Assembly (NCBI GenBank): GCA_023313575.1
Contig: JAJTTP010000027.1
Location: 62,001-126,000 of the forward strand
From: Eutypella sp. D-1
Taxonomy: Eukaryota > Ascomycota > Sordariomycetes > Xylariales > Diatrypaceae
DNA length: 64,000 nt
Reading direction: 5' to 3'
How positions within the stretch are numbered: the first letter of the stretch is position 1; every line of letters starts with the position of its first letter. Positions 24,501 to 34,257 of the stretch are shown here, one piece after another. The notes beneath the pieces are model-generated. The model was not told the origin of the DNA. It saw only the letters and a program-made list of their open reading frames with translations, and did no database searches. Position numbers and translations under genes: made by a program.

Positions 24501-26590
24501 AAGTACTTAGAAGACGCCATAGAGTCTACCGGATATACACTCGACCAGAATCATCCCGAGAAGATGACAGATCTGGATGATGATCCAGCCGACTTCGAGA
24601 CAGACCCATCGTCCGTGACAGAAGCTGCCAAGGAGCTGCGGCAATATTCGGCCAAGACCCGGAACACTCTTTCTCAAATTGATGAGTATCAGATCGAGTA
24701 CGACCTCATTGTACAATTGATTCGCCAAGTCGCGACCGACCCGCAGTATGTCAATTATAGCAAGGCTGTACTAGTATTCCTTCCGGGCATCGCCGAAATT
24801 CGATCACTCAACGACTTCCTGCTCGGAGACCCCTTCTTCCAAAGGGACTGGGACGTGATTCCCCTACACTCGTCAATAGCTACCGAGGATCAGGAGCGCG
24901 CGTTCCTTATTCCGCCTCCAGGCGTGAGAAAGGTTGTGCTGGCGACCAATATCGCTGAGACTGGTATTACCATTCCAGATGTGACATGCGTCATCGACAC
25001 CGGAAAGCATCGTGAAATGCGCTTCGACGAGCGTAGACAGCTCTCGAGACTCATAGACACGTTCATCTCGCGAGCCAACGCCAAGCAGCGACGCGGCCGA
25101 GCAGGACGTGTGCAGGAAGGCCTCTGCTTCCACATGTTTACGAAGTACCGCCACGATAAGCTGCTGAACGACCAGCAGACGCCCGAGATGTTAAGACTTT
25201 CTCTTCAAGACCTGGCCATCCGGGTGAAGATTTGTAAGATTGGTGGCATCGAAGAGACACTCAGCGACGCCCTGGACCCGCCATCTACCAAGAATATCAG
25301 AAGAGCTATTGACGCTCTTGTCGATGTGCGCGCGCTCTCCGCCTCCGAAGAGCTAACGCCTCTCGGACGTCAGCTCGCACGACTTCCCCTGGACGTCTTC
25401 CTCGGAAAGCTTATCCTGCAAGGCACTGTCTTCAAGTGCTTAGATATGGCCATCACGGTCGCCGCGATCCTCTCTTCGAAGTCGCCCTTCTCCGCGCCCT
25501 TCGGCCAGCGTACGCAGGCCGACCAGGCACGCAAGGCTTTCAGGAAGGCCGATTCGGACCTGCTGACGGTGTACAACGCGTATCTCGGCTGGAAAAAGGT
25601 GTGCCAAACGTCCAACCAGGAATATCAGTACTGCAGAAAGAACTTCCTGTCGCCGCAGACGCTGTCCAACATCGAGGACCTCAAGGGCCAACTGCTGGTG
25701 TCGCTCGTGGACTCGGAGTTCCTGGAACTTACCCAGGACGAGAGGCGCGCTCTCAACCGGCTCCGGTACTCGTCCGGCCGGCGCGGTAGGCAACAGCAGT
25801 TCTACGAGCTGCCGCGTCGTGTTGACATCAACAGCGACAACGACGTCATCGGCGCATCTGTCATCGCCTGGAGCTTCTACCCGAAGCTGCTCGTCCGCGA
25901 GGGCAAGGGCTTCCGCAACATAGGCAACAACCAGAGCATCAGTCTGCACCCCTCAAGCGTCAACAAGGGCCGCATGGAGCTGAAGTGGCTGTCGTATTAC
26001 CACATCATGCAGTCCAAACAGTAAGTCACCCTTGTCCTTTGCTTGGCCCTATCTAGAGTACTGTGCTAACTTCGAAACTTCTCCTTCACCTAGGTTCCTC
26101 AACGCCCATGAGACTACGGCCGTGGAGAACTTCGCCATCGCGCTGCTCTGTGGCGATGTACGCGTTGATGTAAGTTGGCTATGCCATGCCCCTCACCCCA
26201 TACACCCCAGACGAACCACACACGCAGAAGCTAACCACCCTCACCTCCCATTTAAAACAGATGTACGCAGGCGTATTCATCCTCGACGGCAACCGCGCGC
26301 GCTTCGGCGTAGCGGACTGGAAGACGGCGCTCGCGCTCAAGGTCCTGCGCTCCCGGCTGCGCGACATGCTAACGCGCTCGTTCCGCACCCCCGGCCGCCT
26401 GCCCTCCGCCCAGCAGGAGAAGTGGTTCGACGTCTGGCAGCGCATCTTCAGCCAGGACTTCGGTGGCTCCGGCGAGAAGAGGGCTATCGCCGCCCCTCCT
26501 GCCAGCAGCAGTAGCAGCGGCGGCAGCGGAGGTGGTGGTGGAAATGCCGGTGCCGTTGTTCCTGATGCCGACGGCTCCAAGCCCACCTAG
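21572..26590 (+). CDS. DEAH-box RNA helicase, DHX29/YLR419W type
   Basis: Putative translation- or ribosome-associated RNA helicase. Seven exons: 21572-22337, 22429-23176, 23233-23803, 23859-23956, 24014-26020, 26094-26169 and 26261-26590; all junctions keep frame and give 1531 residues. The N-terminus is Lys-rich, then charged. A dsRBD-like stretch (IRDFGKWSGISPVRALEEAC) precedes the helicase core. Core motifs: Walker A GETGCGKST 724-732, whose Cys codon is split by intron 4, DEVH 829-832, SAT (LMSATVDAEKF) and motif VI QRRGRAGR at about 1085. HA2 and OB-fold regions follow (LGRQLARLPLDVFLGKL; VIAWSFYPKLLVREGKGFRN). The C-terminus ends in a Ser/Gly-rich tail. Exon 1 has a second in-phase donor 15 nt upstream (GT at 22323). 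In vertebrates DHX29 assists 43S scanning on structured leaders; that role here is inferred. DHX57 or DHX36 relatives are alternatives. Confidence 0.9.
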
Positions 26591-27082
26591 GTAGTCCGCT
26601 ACGGCTTCAGCATCTAGTCAACCCACCCGCTGCCCCCCCGGAACAAGACGCCGATCGCACCTACCCACCCAACAACTACATTTTGCTATTTTGCTACTAT
26701 CTTGCTACTATCTACCAGTGTAACTAGCTACAGAATACAATGTCAGGCAGGCGCTATGGAATATGTTGCTAGAACAGGAATGGAAAGAACAACCCGTATG
26801 TAATGTAGATTAGCTTTGCTTAGCTAGGAAATAAACCAAACGATAAAAAACATACGTATATGTGCATATAAAGACGTAAATCCCATTTTTGGCCCGGCAT
26901 TAGGGGCGACCTCGAGACACCAAAATCATGCAAATACCAACTGGTCGAAAATTTCCAAAATCGTAATAAGCAGTCTTTTCAACCCGATTACTACACCAGC
27001 GGGGTGGTTATTCAAGGGGCGGAAAGGCGATTATACGCATTCGGTTGTGCCACGTTTAAACTGTGGGATTGTCCCCCCCCCC

Positions 27083-27904
27083 CTTGCCCCTACTTTATAG
27101 CAACCCTTACCCAAGGAAAACCTGGCCGTATAGGACGCGTCCTGTCGCCCGTTTACGCCCTCCGCCACTTTCATCGACGCCTCGAAGCATATAAGCATAC
27201 CTTTTAAGTTACCTGACGACAAACCGCTTCACGATAAAGTTGCAGAATTTACCGTCGACGACGGTGCCACTGAGACCAAGGACACGACTCCGGCCCAGAA
27301 GTTCCTTAGAGCTACCGCCTTTGTCGTCGGGACATCGAATGATTAACTCGACGACATCGCAGCAACGCTCGATCGTTTACAATTAAACCTTCCCTTTTTT
27401 CGCAAGCTACGAATTACCCGTGGCATGCCCCTTAAGGGAGTATCTAATATGCTGCAGGCATAAAAACGGGACTCGGATCCCGAAACATATGATGACGACT
27501 GCGACGACATCGTCTTTTAGCTCGCGGTCAAGTTTTAGCGGAAACTCGCCGGCGTTAAGGCGTTAAGACGCTTTTAAGCCTCGGACCCAGTATCACGTAT
27601 CCTATAAGGTCGCTCAGCTTATTGAATAAGGCAAACATAACGTCGCCATCCGCGTGAAAGACAGGCACCCTCTTCTTCTCGCGAGGAGCGCTCATCATCT
27701 AAGAGGCAACCGGTGCCTCTCCTCCCGGTTCCGTTTCAGAGAAGAAGGTTCGCTTACCTACTCCTGGTAGGTAGTTATTAGCAGGCAAAAAGGCTCCCTC
27801 GCGTTTCTATACCACCGCTTCAACATCTTGCCGAGGTGACGTCCTATGGCCAAGAAGTAGACATACCCCTGGCTCCCACACCAGAAAGACCAGCGGTAAG
27901 GTAG
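27083..27904 (+). pseudogene. Decayed reading frame with RIP-like stop codons
   Basis: One forward frame reads as protein-like sequence for about 270 codons, interrupted by stops at 27098, 27131, 27344, 27461, 27518, 27536, 27575, 27605, 27623, 27638 and 27779, and closed at 27902. Ten of the eleven internal stops are TAA or TAG, which is what C-to-T change at CAA/CAG codons would produce; the other is TGA. This fits repeat-induced point mutation of a duplicated gene or transposon. Intact stretches have ordinary composition (for example ATFIDASKHISIPFKLPDD and FLRATAFVVGTSND). I do not recognise the family; a retroelement gag-like gene or a subtelomeric gene family are both possible. Confidence 0.6.
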
Positions 27905-28421
27905 ACGAAAATACTTAATAGATAGAATAAAGTGATTGCGGTCTCATATAGGCATAGCAATAGCAATAGCATAGTAGTGGCATAATATGGCATGGGCACA
28001 GCTAGCTAGATACCTAGGACCTATCGAAGCCATCATCTGCTCATCCCATTGGATCTGTCCGTCCATCCATCCATGCACCTATGGCTGCGTCAAAATGATA
28101 CCGTACATCGCGTCGCGTCGCGTCGCCTCATCCCATTTCATTTCATCTTTATCCCCTGCCTGCACCGTTCCATCTATCAACTCAGGTAGGTCCGTCCTGC
28201 CTCTCTTCATCCTCTCCTGCTCCCCTCGCCATCACCCCCTTCCTCGTCTCCTTCGAAGAAAAACAAATAATATGCCGGGGGTATCAGATATCGAAAACGT
28301 GAGTGAAGTTATGCTTGAGTGGGAATTATTACAAAACTGAGTAGAGAGAAAATAGACAAGAGAAAAAAAAAAGAAGTAGAATTGATAATTTAGAGGAAAT
28401 CAAATCCTCTTCCCTCTCCTT
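27905..28421. other. Intergenic region
   Basis: No gene was recognised. It contains a TAGCAATAGCA-type repeat near 27953-27975 and a short cgcgtcgcgtcgcgtc repeat near 28108-28127. The right end is the 3' flank of the minus-strand splicing-factor gene. The preceding stretch 26591-27082, after the helicase stop, likewise shows only AT-rich DNA and a poly-C run at about 27073-27083. Confidence 0.35.
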
Positions 28422-31400
28422 CTATGCATGATTCTCCTTATCCTTCGCCTCGGTTCCGGCTCCGTGTCCGTTAACTACGGGCGCCTTGCTTTTGGAGGAC
28501 GGATCTCCGCCTCCGCCCGCAGAGGAGTTGAGGAACATGGCCTTGAAGTCTGCGTTGCTCTTCGGCTTTGTGGCTTCTGGCCCTGCGCCGGCGGTTTTCG
28601 TATCCTCGTCACCGTTCTTCTTGGGGCGCGCCGCGAACCCGATCCCTCGTTTGGGGCCCCCGTGTTTCGGAGCCGGCCTTCTGATATGTTGTGGTGGCGG
28701 TATGAATCCTGGCTTTTTGGCGCCGGCGCTGGCGGGGCCGGCCGCGCCCTCCGCTACGTCGCTCTTTTGACCCTTCCCTTTGAGCAGATCGTTGGCGCTG
28801 CCGGTGCCAAGTTTGTAGCCTGGTGTGATCTCGTAACCATCCAGCGCCAGAGAGGCCCGGCCGACGGCAGCCGGATCTGTGAACTCGATGATGGCGCCCT
28901 GATGGTCCGGCCGGAGAACTAGCCTGACGATTTCGCCATGCTTCTCCACGACGGCACGAACGCGGGCATCGTTGACGGTGTCGGGTATGTTCATCAAAGC
29001 AAGCGTCCTTGCCTGGATCTCCTGCGCGGTTGGGCCCTGGCCTGTAATACGTGACGATTCACCGGGTTCGTCCGCCATCGGCACATCGCCGTCTACGGAT
29101 GAGGGCGCTGGGGAGGCTGTTGAACCCCGCTCGGCCTTGATCGTCGAAAAGGGCTTGTAGTTGGTCTCCTTGCTTAGTTCAACCTGGAGAATCTGCGACT
29201 TGAACTTGGTATCGTTTAGTTCGATGGCTTTCTCAGCTCCTTCCTTTGTTTCAAACGCGACATAGGCAGTGCCCAGGTTCTTTCCACTCAGATTCCTGAT
29301 GATGCGCACGCTAGACACCTTGCCGTATCGACCAAACACGCTCTTGATATCGTTCTCGACCACCTTGGGGTCGATATTGGTCACCTTAACTTCCCTACCC
29401 TCTGCGACGGCACCCTCACGCTTTTTCTTGTGTGACGGATCAGAGTACTTGCACTGTAGCTTGTACTTCCCTTCCAGAACCTGGCCATCCTTCTGTGTAG
29501 CCTTGTAGGCCGCATCGGTGTCGCGGAATGAGACGTAACAAAATCGGCGGTGCGTGTTGAATTTCAGCGACGGCCACCGAATACTAAAGATATCACCGCA
29601 ATCCTTGAATAAGTTGCGAATATATGCGTCATCGGCAGTAGGGGGGAAGTTTGACAGGTAGAGAGTTAGGTCTGTTCCCGGCTTGACACGGATCTGGGAC
29701 TGCCCGAAGTACTTGTTATCTCGAAGCAATGCAGACTGAGCGTCTTCTGTAGAGCGGAACTCAACCAGAGCCGCGCGAGTGTTGTCGGCTTCTTTTTCAA
29801 TAGTCATCTGATTGATGTGTCCGTACTCCTTGAAGTACTTCTTCAAAGCTGTCGCCGTCAGATCGGCGGGGAGATTCGTTACCATCACCGAAGTATTCTC
29901 ACGGTCCCGCTTCAAACGCTGCTCGTGGGCGGCATCACTGGACCCGTTGATCTCGGCATTCTTAACTCTCTTCGCGGCGCCCTGCGATGTGTCATTCTCA
30001 TTCGGGGTTGTCTCGCGTTTTCTCTTGGAACCGGACGGCGAATCCTCCGTTGTGATATCTGAAGCTGCTGAGTTAGCAGCTGGCTGCTGAGCTGCCTGGG
30101 CTTGGGCGGCATACGCGGCGGCGGCCTCGGCGTTCTCCCGCTCACGACGCTTCGCGACACCCTTCCTAGCCTTGTACACGGTATCCATGGCGGTGTGGAG
30201 CATCTCGGGCTGTTCGTAATCGTTGCAGTGCTGGAGATACACGTCCATGAGCCGCTCAGGCCAGTCCACAGTCCTTCGACTAATGGCTCGGTGTAGGACG
30301 CTCGTGGCGAGCTCGGGAACGCGCATCGTCTTGGCGCCGGGCGTGGCCGGGGTAGGGCTCCGGTCCCTTGGTCTAGACGCATAGATCATCATTTCCCAAA
30401 GATAGTAGCTGAGCCAGAAATCGTAACTGTCGGCCAAAACAGGCTTCTCGGACATGCGGACCCAGTGGTTCCGCGCCGCGTCAACCTCGCCCTTCACTTC
30501 GGTGAGGAATTGGATCAGGATCCGCTCCAGTCTGTAGTTGGGATCGCCACGGTAGGAGTCACTGTAGAGCCGCTTACCCCACAGGTGCACATCTTCTAGA
30601 GCAGCTGCGAGGCCGACCTCGGCAACATCAGCAGCGTCCTCAGGGGCGTTGGGGTTCATAGCCGTCCGCTTGAGATAGCCGCACCAGGCTGTGTACATGT
30701 CCAGTATTCCAGTCATGCCGTTCTTCTCAAGCGCCTTGGTATTGGTAGCAGCATGTTTGATGGCCTCGACGCTATGGAAAGTCATGCCTGCCTCCTCGGC
30801 AATTAGGATGTATCGCGCCCAAAGCTCGCCAGACGAGGGGCAATGGGTCGTGGCTCGTGACAGCACATCCAGAATGTTAGGCAGCGGGTACTGGACCCGC
30901 GACTTCTTCATATCATTATATCGACCCGAAAGATAGACGGCGTAGTTGGCCCAGATATCGTCATAGAAGGAGAAGATACTCGTCAGGGCGCGTGAATAGA
31001 GACCCAGGCAAAGGCAGACGGCCAGAACGGGGTTCTTAGCAACCTTTACTTGTACCATCTCCCAATCTAAATACTCTCTCAGCGATGTCTTCTGAGCCTC
31101 CTCGTCGCCGGACTTGACGGCCCTGTTCAATTTGAGCTCATGCGGTTCGCGGAGTTCGTAAGCGTGCTTAGCCTCCTGGGCAATCTTGGTGACCTCCTTG
31201 AATTCGGACTCGTACGCGGCGTTGTTATAGGTGCTCAAAAAGCTTGAGAACATCTGAGAGGTGCTGTCCCAGGTGGCGTGAGGGATCTGCAGTCGATCAC
31301 GGAACAGGTGGGATATGCGGCGCACTCCAACAGGGGTTCGAGTCCTGGCCAGCTGTTCCAACTCTATCGAGACCCAGCGATCCCAGAACTCGTGGCTATC

Positions 31401-31706
31401 GTTCAGGCGGTACTTTACGGCCTCGTAACCTTCGCTCCATAGACTGAGGGCAGCGTCGAAGGAGAAGATCTCGCGACCTAGCATCTGCTCCTCATCGGAC
31501 CACCCAGCCTCGGCGGACTGACAACCGGTAAAGAGGGACCAAAAATATTCGCAGTATGCCAGCCAGAGCTTCAAACTTCCGGGCTCGGCATTGACGGCAT
31601 TCTTGAATAGCTCGACGACCTTGACGCGCGCCTCGAGATCGGCGGCATGCCGACTCTCCTCCTCGGCATAGGCAAGCCAATTATCCTCGCCCACGGGGTT
31701 CGCCAT
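28422..31706 (-). CDS. prp24: SART3/Prp24-type U4/U6 snRNP recycling factor
   Basis: Nuclear splicing factor predicted to re-anneal U4 and U6 snRNAs. Single exon of 1094 residues starting at MANPVGEDNW (ATG at 31706); the frame is open further upstream, but that part is AAGAC-repeat and leader DNA. The N-terminal half is HAT helical repeats (LWLAYCEYFWSLF; FWDRWVSIELEQL; YDDIWANYAVYLSGRYNDM), followed by a basic segment (GSKRKRETT). Four RRMs begin at about residues 598, 672, 767 and 898 (VMVTNLPADLT; LYLSNFPPTAD; VKVTNIDPKVV; LALMNIPDTVN). Near the C-terminus, SNADFKAMFL at about 1050 is the LSm-interaction motif that binds the Lsm2-8 ring. Yeast Prp24 lacks the HAT half, so the architecture is closer to SART3 with a fungal fourth RRM. 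Confidence 0.9.
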   Translation of the reverse strand: MANPVGEDNWLAYAEEESRHAADLEARVKVVELFKNAVNAEPGSLKLWLAYCEYFWSLFTGCQSAEAGWSDEEQMLGREIFSFDAALSLWSEGYEAVKYRLNDSHEFWDRWVSIELEQLARTRTPVGVRRISHLFRDRLQIPHATWDSTSQMFSSFLSTYNNAAYESEFKEVTKIAQEAKHAYELREPHELKLNRAVKSGDEEAQKTSLREYLDWEMVQVKVAKNPVLAVCLCLGLYSRALTSIFSFYDDIWANYAVYLSGRYNDMKKSRVQYPLPNILDVLSRATTHCPSSGELWARYILIAEEAGMTFHSVEAIKHAATNTKALEKNGMTGILDMYTAWCGYLKRTAMNPNAPEDAADVAEVGLAAALEDVHLWGKRLYSDSYRGDPNYRLERILIQFLTEVKGEVDAARNHWVRMSEKPVLADSYDFWLSYYLWEMMIYASRPRDRSPTPATPGAKTMRVPELATSVLHRAISRRTVDWPERLMDVYLQHCNDYEQPEMLHTAMDTVYKARKGVAKRRERENAEAAAAYAAQAQAAQQPAANSAASDITTEDSPSGSKRKRETTPNENDTSQGAAKRVKNAEINGSSDAAHEQRLKRDRENTSVMVTNLPADLTATALKKYFKEYGHINQMTIEKEADNTRAALVEFRSTEDAQSALLRDNKYFGQSQIRVKPGTDLTLYLSNFPPTADDAYIRNLFKDCGDIFSIRWPSLKFNTHRRFCYVSFRDTDAAYKATQKDGQVLEGKYKLQCKYSDPSHKKKREGAVAEGREVKVTNIDPKVVENDIKSVFGRYGKVSSVRIIRNLSGKNLGTAYVAFETKEGAEKAIELNDTKFKSQILQVELSKETNYKPFSTIKAERGSTASPAPSSVDGDVPMADEPGESSRITGQGPTAQEIQARTLALMNIPDTVNDARVRAVVEKHGEIVRLVLRPDHQGAIIEFTDPAAVGRASLALDGYEITPGYKLGTGSANDLLKGKGQKSDVAEGAAGPASAGAKKPGFIPPPQHIRRPAPKHGGPKRGIGFAARPKKNGDEDTKTAGAGPEATKPKSNADFKAMFLNSSAGGGGDPSSKSKAPVVNGHGAGTEAKDKENHA

Positions 31707-31877
31707 GTTGTTCCTTCGTATATACCTTTTCCTATCTTGCCTTTCTTGCGGGAGTGGAGTAAGGGGCCGAGGTCCTTCATGTGGTTTCGTACTAATAGAA
31801 CCGACGTGCCAACTGATCGGTCCGGAAGCAGGATTAGGATAGGATGGTGACGTGGACGAGAGACCGAGAAACTCAAG

Positions 31878-31902
31878 AAGACAAGACAAGACAAGACAAG
31901 AC
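31878..31902. repeat. (AAGAC)5 pentanucleotide repeat
   Basis: Five exact tandem AAGAC units, seen directly, in the leader of the SART3/Prp24-type gene. Confidence 0.9.
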
Positions 31903-32339
31903 AAACAAGTAAAGCTGTCAGTTGTAAAATAGAAAAAAGGAGCAGGACGATCTTTTACGCGGTTTGTTCAAGTTCGGGATTTCAGATCAAAGTGACCGCG
32001 ATACTTCTTTTCCAGAATTCTAACCCCCTTTTCTCTCTTTTCTCCCCTGTATTATTTATTCACCTCTTCTACTTTCCCCCAGTTACTAGACCTCGAAGTC
32101 CCAGAAATCCGGTGGGCGCGTAGCACTGCATGCACCAGGCATGTGATGTCCCCTGAAGATGATCGGTGATCGGAGATCGATGATCGAAGATCGATGAATT
32201 GATTGTGTACAACCGGTCTAGAGCGCGGACGATATCGCAAAAAAAAAAGTCGTTGTTCGTGATACTGAAATGGACGGCCAAGGGAATGGATGAACGAACA
32301 AACCGAGTTCGACCAGTTGCAGAGTTTACACCTACGAGG

Positions 32340-32675
32340 ACATGGTGGTCTGGGCGATAGTAGCAGTAGTTGTGGTGGCGGTAGTGATGGTGGTTGTGAT
32401 GAAGTTGAAGGTGATGTTGGTGATACTGTTGGTGATGGGTGATGGTGATAAGTGAGATTGCCCAGGTTGTTTGTTAGATACCCGGACCTAGGTATGATGT
32501 ATTTGGGAAAGAATGGACTTAGAGAAATTCCCTAGGTAGGATTGATTGTATTGATTGTATTGTATGGGCCTCGGGAAGTCACGAGTAAACCTTAGTATAA
32601 TGCGCGATACGTAAATGTAAATTGTGTATATGCGTAAATGCGTTTAAATGCGTAAATGTAAATGTGATGCGTGAT
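32340..32675. repeat. Degenerate GTGATG and GCGTAAATG minisatellite-like tracts
   Basis: From about 32340 to 32455 the plus strand is a drifted series of GGTGAT/GTGATG units. From about 32600 to 32675, words related to GCGTAAATG recur. Both look like slippage-derived low-complexity DNA. Confidence 0.6.
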
Positions 32676-34239
32676 GTTTGATGATGATGGGCCAGCGCTA
32701 CCGACTACCCTATGTACTTTCTAGAATCGGAGTTAGACTGGGCTGGGCTGACTGGGCAAAATGGGTAGTAGCGTCCAGGTTCTGGCTTGTCTGGGTCCCG
32801 TACAATCGGATACAACACGGTAACTAAAACTCCCGTCTCCCGTCTATACATATATGTACATAAGTACCTAGGTACCTGGCAGTTGGCAGTTGGCATTGAA
32901 GTTGAACCGTTTTTGCGGTTGGCAGTCGCAGTTTGCGATACGTACGGCACGGTAGGTACATACGGTATTCGAAACAACTTGGGAATCAACAACTTCCAGT
33001 TGTTTTCACATTCTGTTCTTTTTCGTTCCCGCTCTTCGCCGTCCTTGGGGGGAACGAACGGTCTGTTTGGGGAAACGAAAAAAAAGAGTCCCCAGCCAAA
33101 GAAGCCAGGGTCCCTGCGAGGATCGACATCTTACGGTCTTCCGACATGTACGTATAGAGTTAGGGTACCTGGTCTAGTGTCCCTCCCTATGCGCGCGATT
33201 AACTAAGCTGGCAACGTTGACGGACGGGATGATGCTGTTTGTATCTTATGGGTGTTCTTCGGCTGGGAATTACAAGCCCGTGCCATACATTTTGTATACA
33301 AGCATCAAGTACTTTGAGGAGGTACCCCAATCAGTCACGATATTCATAGATGGGTGGATAAGGTTGACCCTCGGGAAAGTGCCCTCACTAAGCCTTGAAA
33401 GGGAGTGCCGAGATATAATGTGTGTGCTGCTAAAAGTTGCTACTATAAGTTAAGTGCCTCTCTCTCTCTCTCTTTACGTAAAGGAATTTATCCCGCTTCT
33501 CTGACGCAATAACGTAAGTTATTCGTAACTGTGCATATGGGGAATTGGCAGATTGGTAGATTTTAGCAGATACGGGGACAGCTACAAGGGGGACCTACTC
33601 GGTCATCTCGGTATAAGTGGGAAAGACCTTTTTAAGCAAAATTGCATTATCACGCACCACCTCTACATATGAAAAACACCTTGCAAAGTGACAGCCCGCT
33701 TATGTATCTAACAGAACCGGCTGTCAGCCAGCACGGGCAGGGGCATGTACAACATATGCAGGGGACGAGGGATGCTGTGAGGGGATTTACATAGGGATGG
33801 GCATCGGAAAGGGAAGGAGTCTGCTTCGTCTGCCTGTCTACCTATTTGAGTGTACGAGGTTTCTTCACTACGTACGTTGTATAGATGGAGACCCTTTCTG
33901 CCGCTCAAAAAGTCTAGACTATTCTAGCAGGGCTTTAGCAATTTTAGTCTTAACACTTTTTTTTTTTTTTTTGCGAAATGGCATCAGCCCGCAACCCCTT
34001 CATGGATCCATGGATGGTTATAGCGGCGCATGGCATGTACGGAGGAGCCATAAACATTAATCGATAGATACGGAGTAGATAGTACGGAGTACAGCGCAAA
34101 CCCTTCCAGCCGGCCCCCGCAGGCGATCAAGGTACACACACGTGTCTCGAATGCTTTATTACATACTCCGAGGTATATAGCTGACCGTAATTGCAGACGG
34201 GATGCTGTAATAGATACGAAATACTTACCGATTTATAGA

Positions 34240-34257
34240 TACCTACCTAGGTAGGTA
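34240..34257. repeat. 18-bp perfect palindrome containing TACCTAGGTA
   Basis: TACCTACCTAGGTAGGTA is its own reverse complement. Its centre is the decamer TACCTAGGTA, which recurs at 20093, 21192 and 32865 and, with mismatches, at many intergenic sites in this window. Confidence 0.85.

Noticed and set aside
31330..31350. tRNA B-box-like ggttcgagtcc
   Set aside because: Lies inside the conserved SART3/Prp24-type coding sequence on the opposite strand; no cloverleaf.
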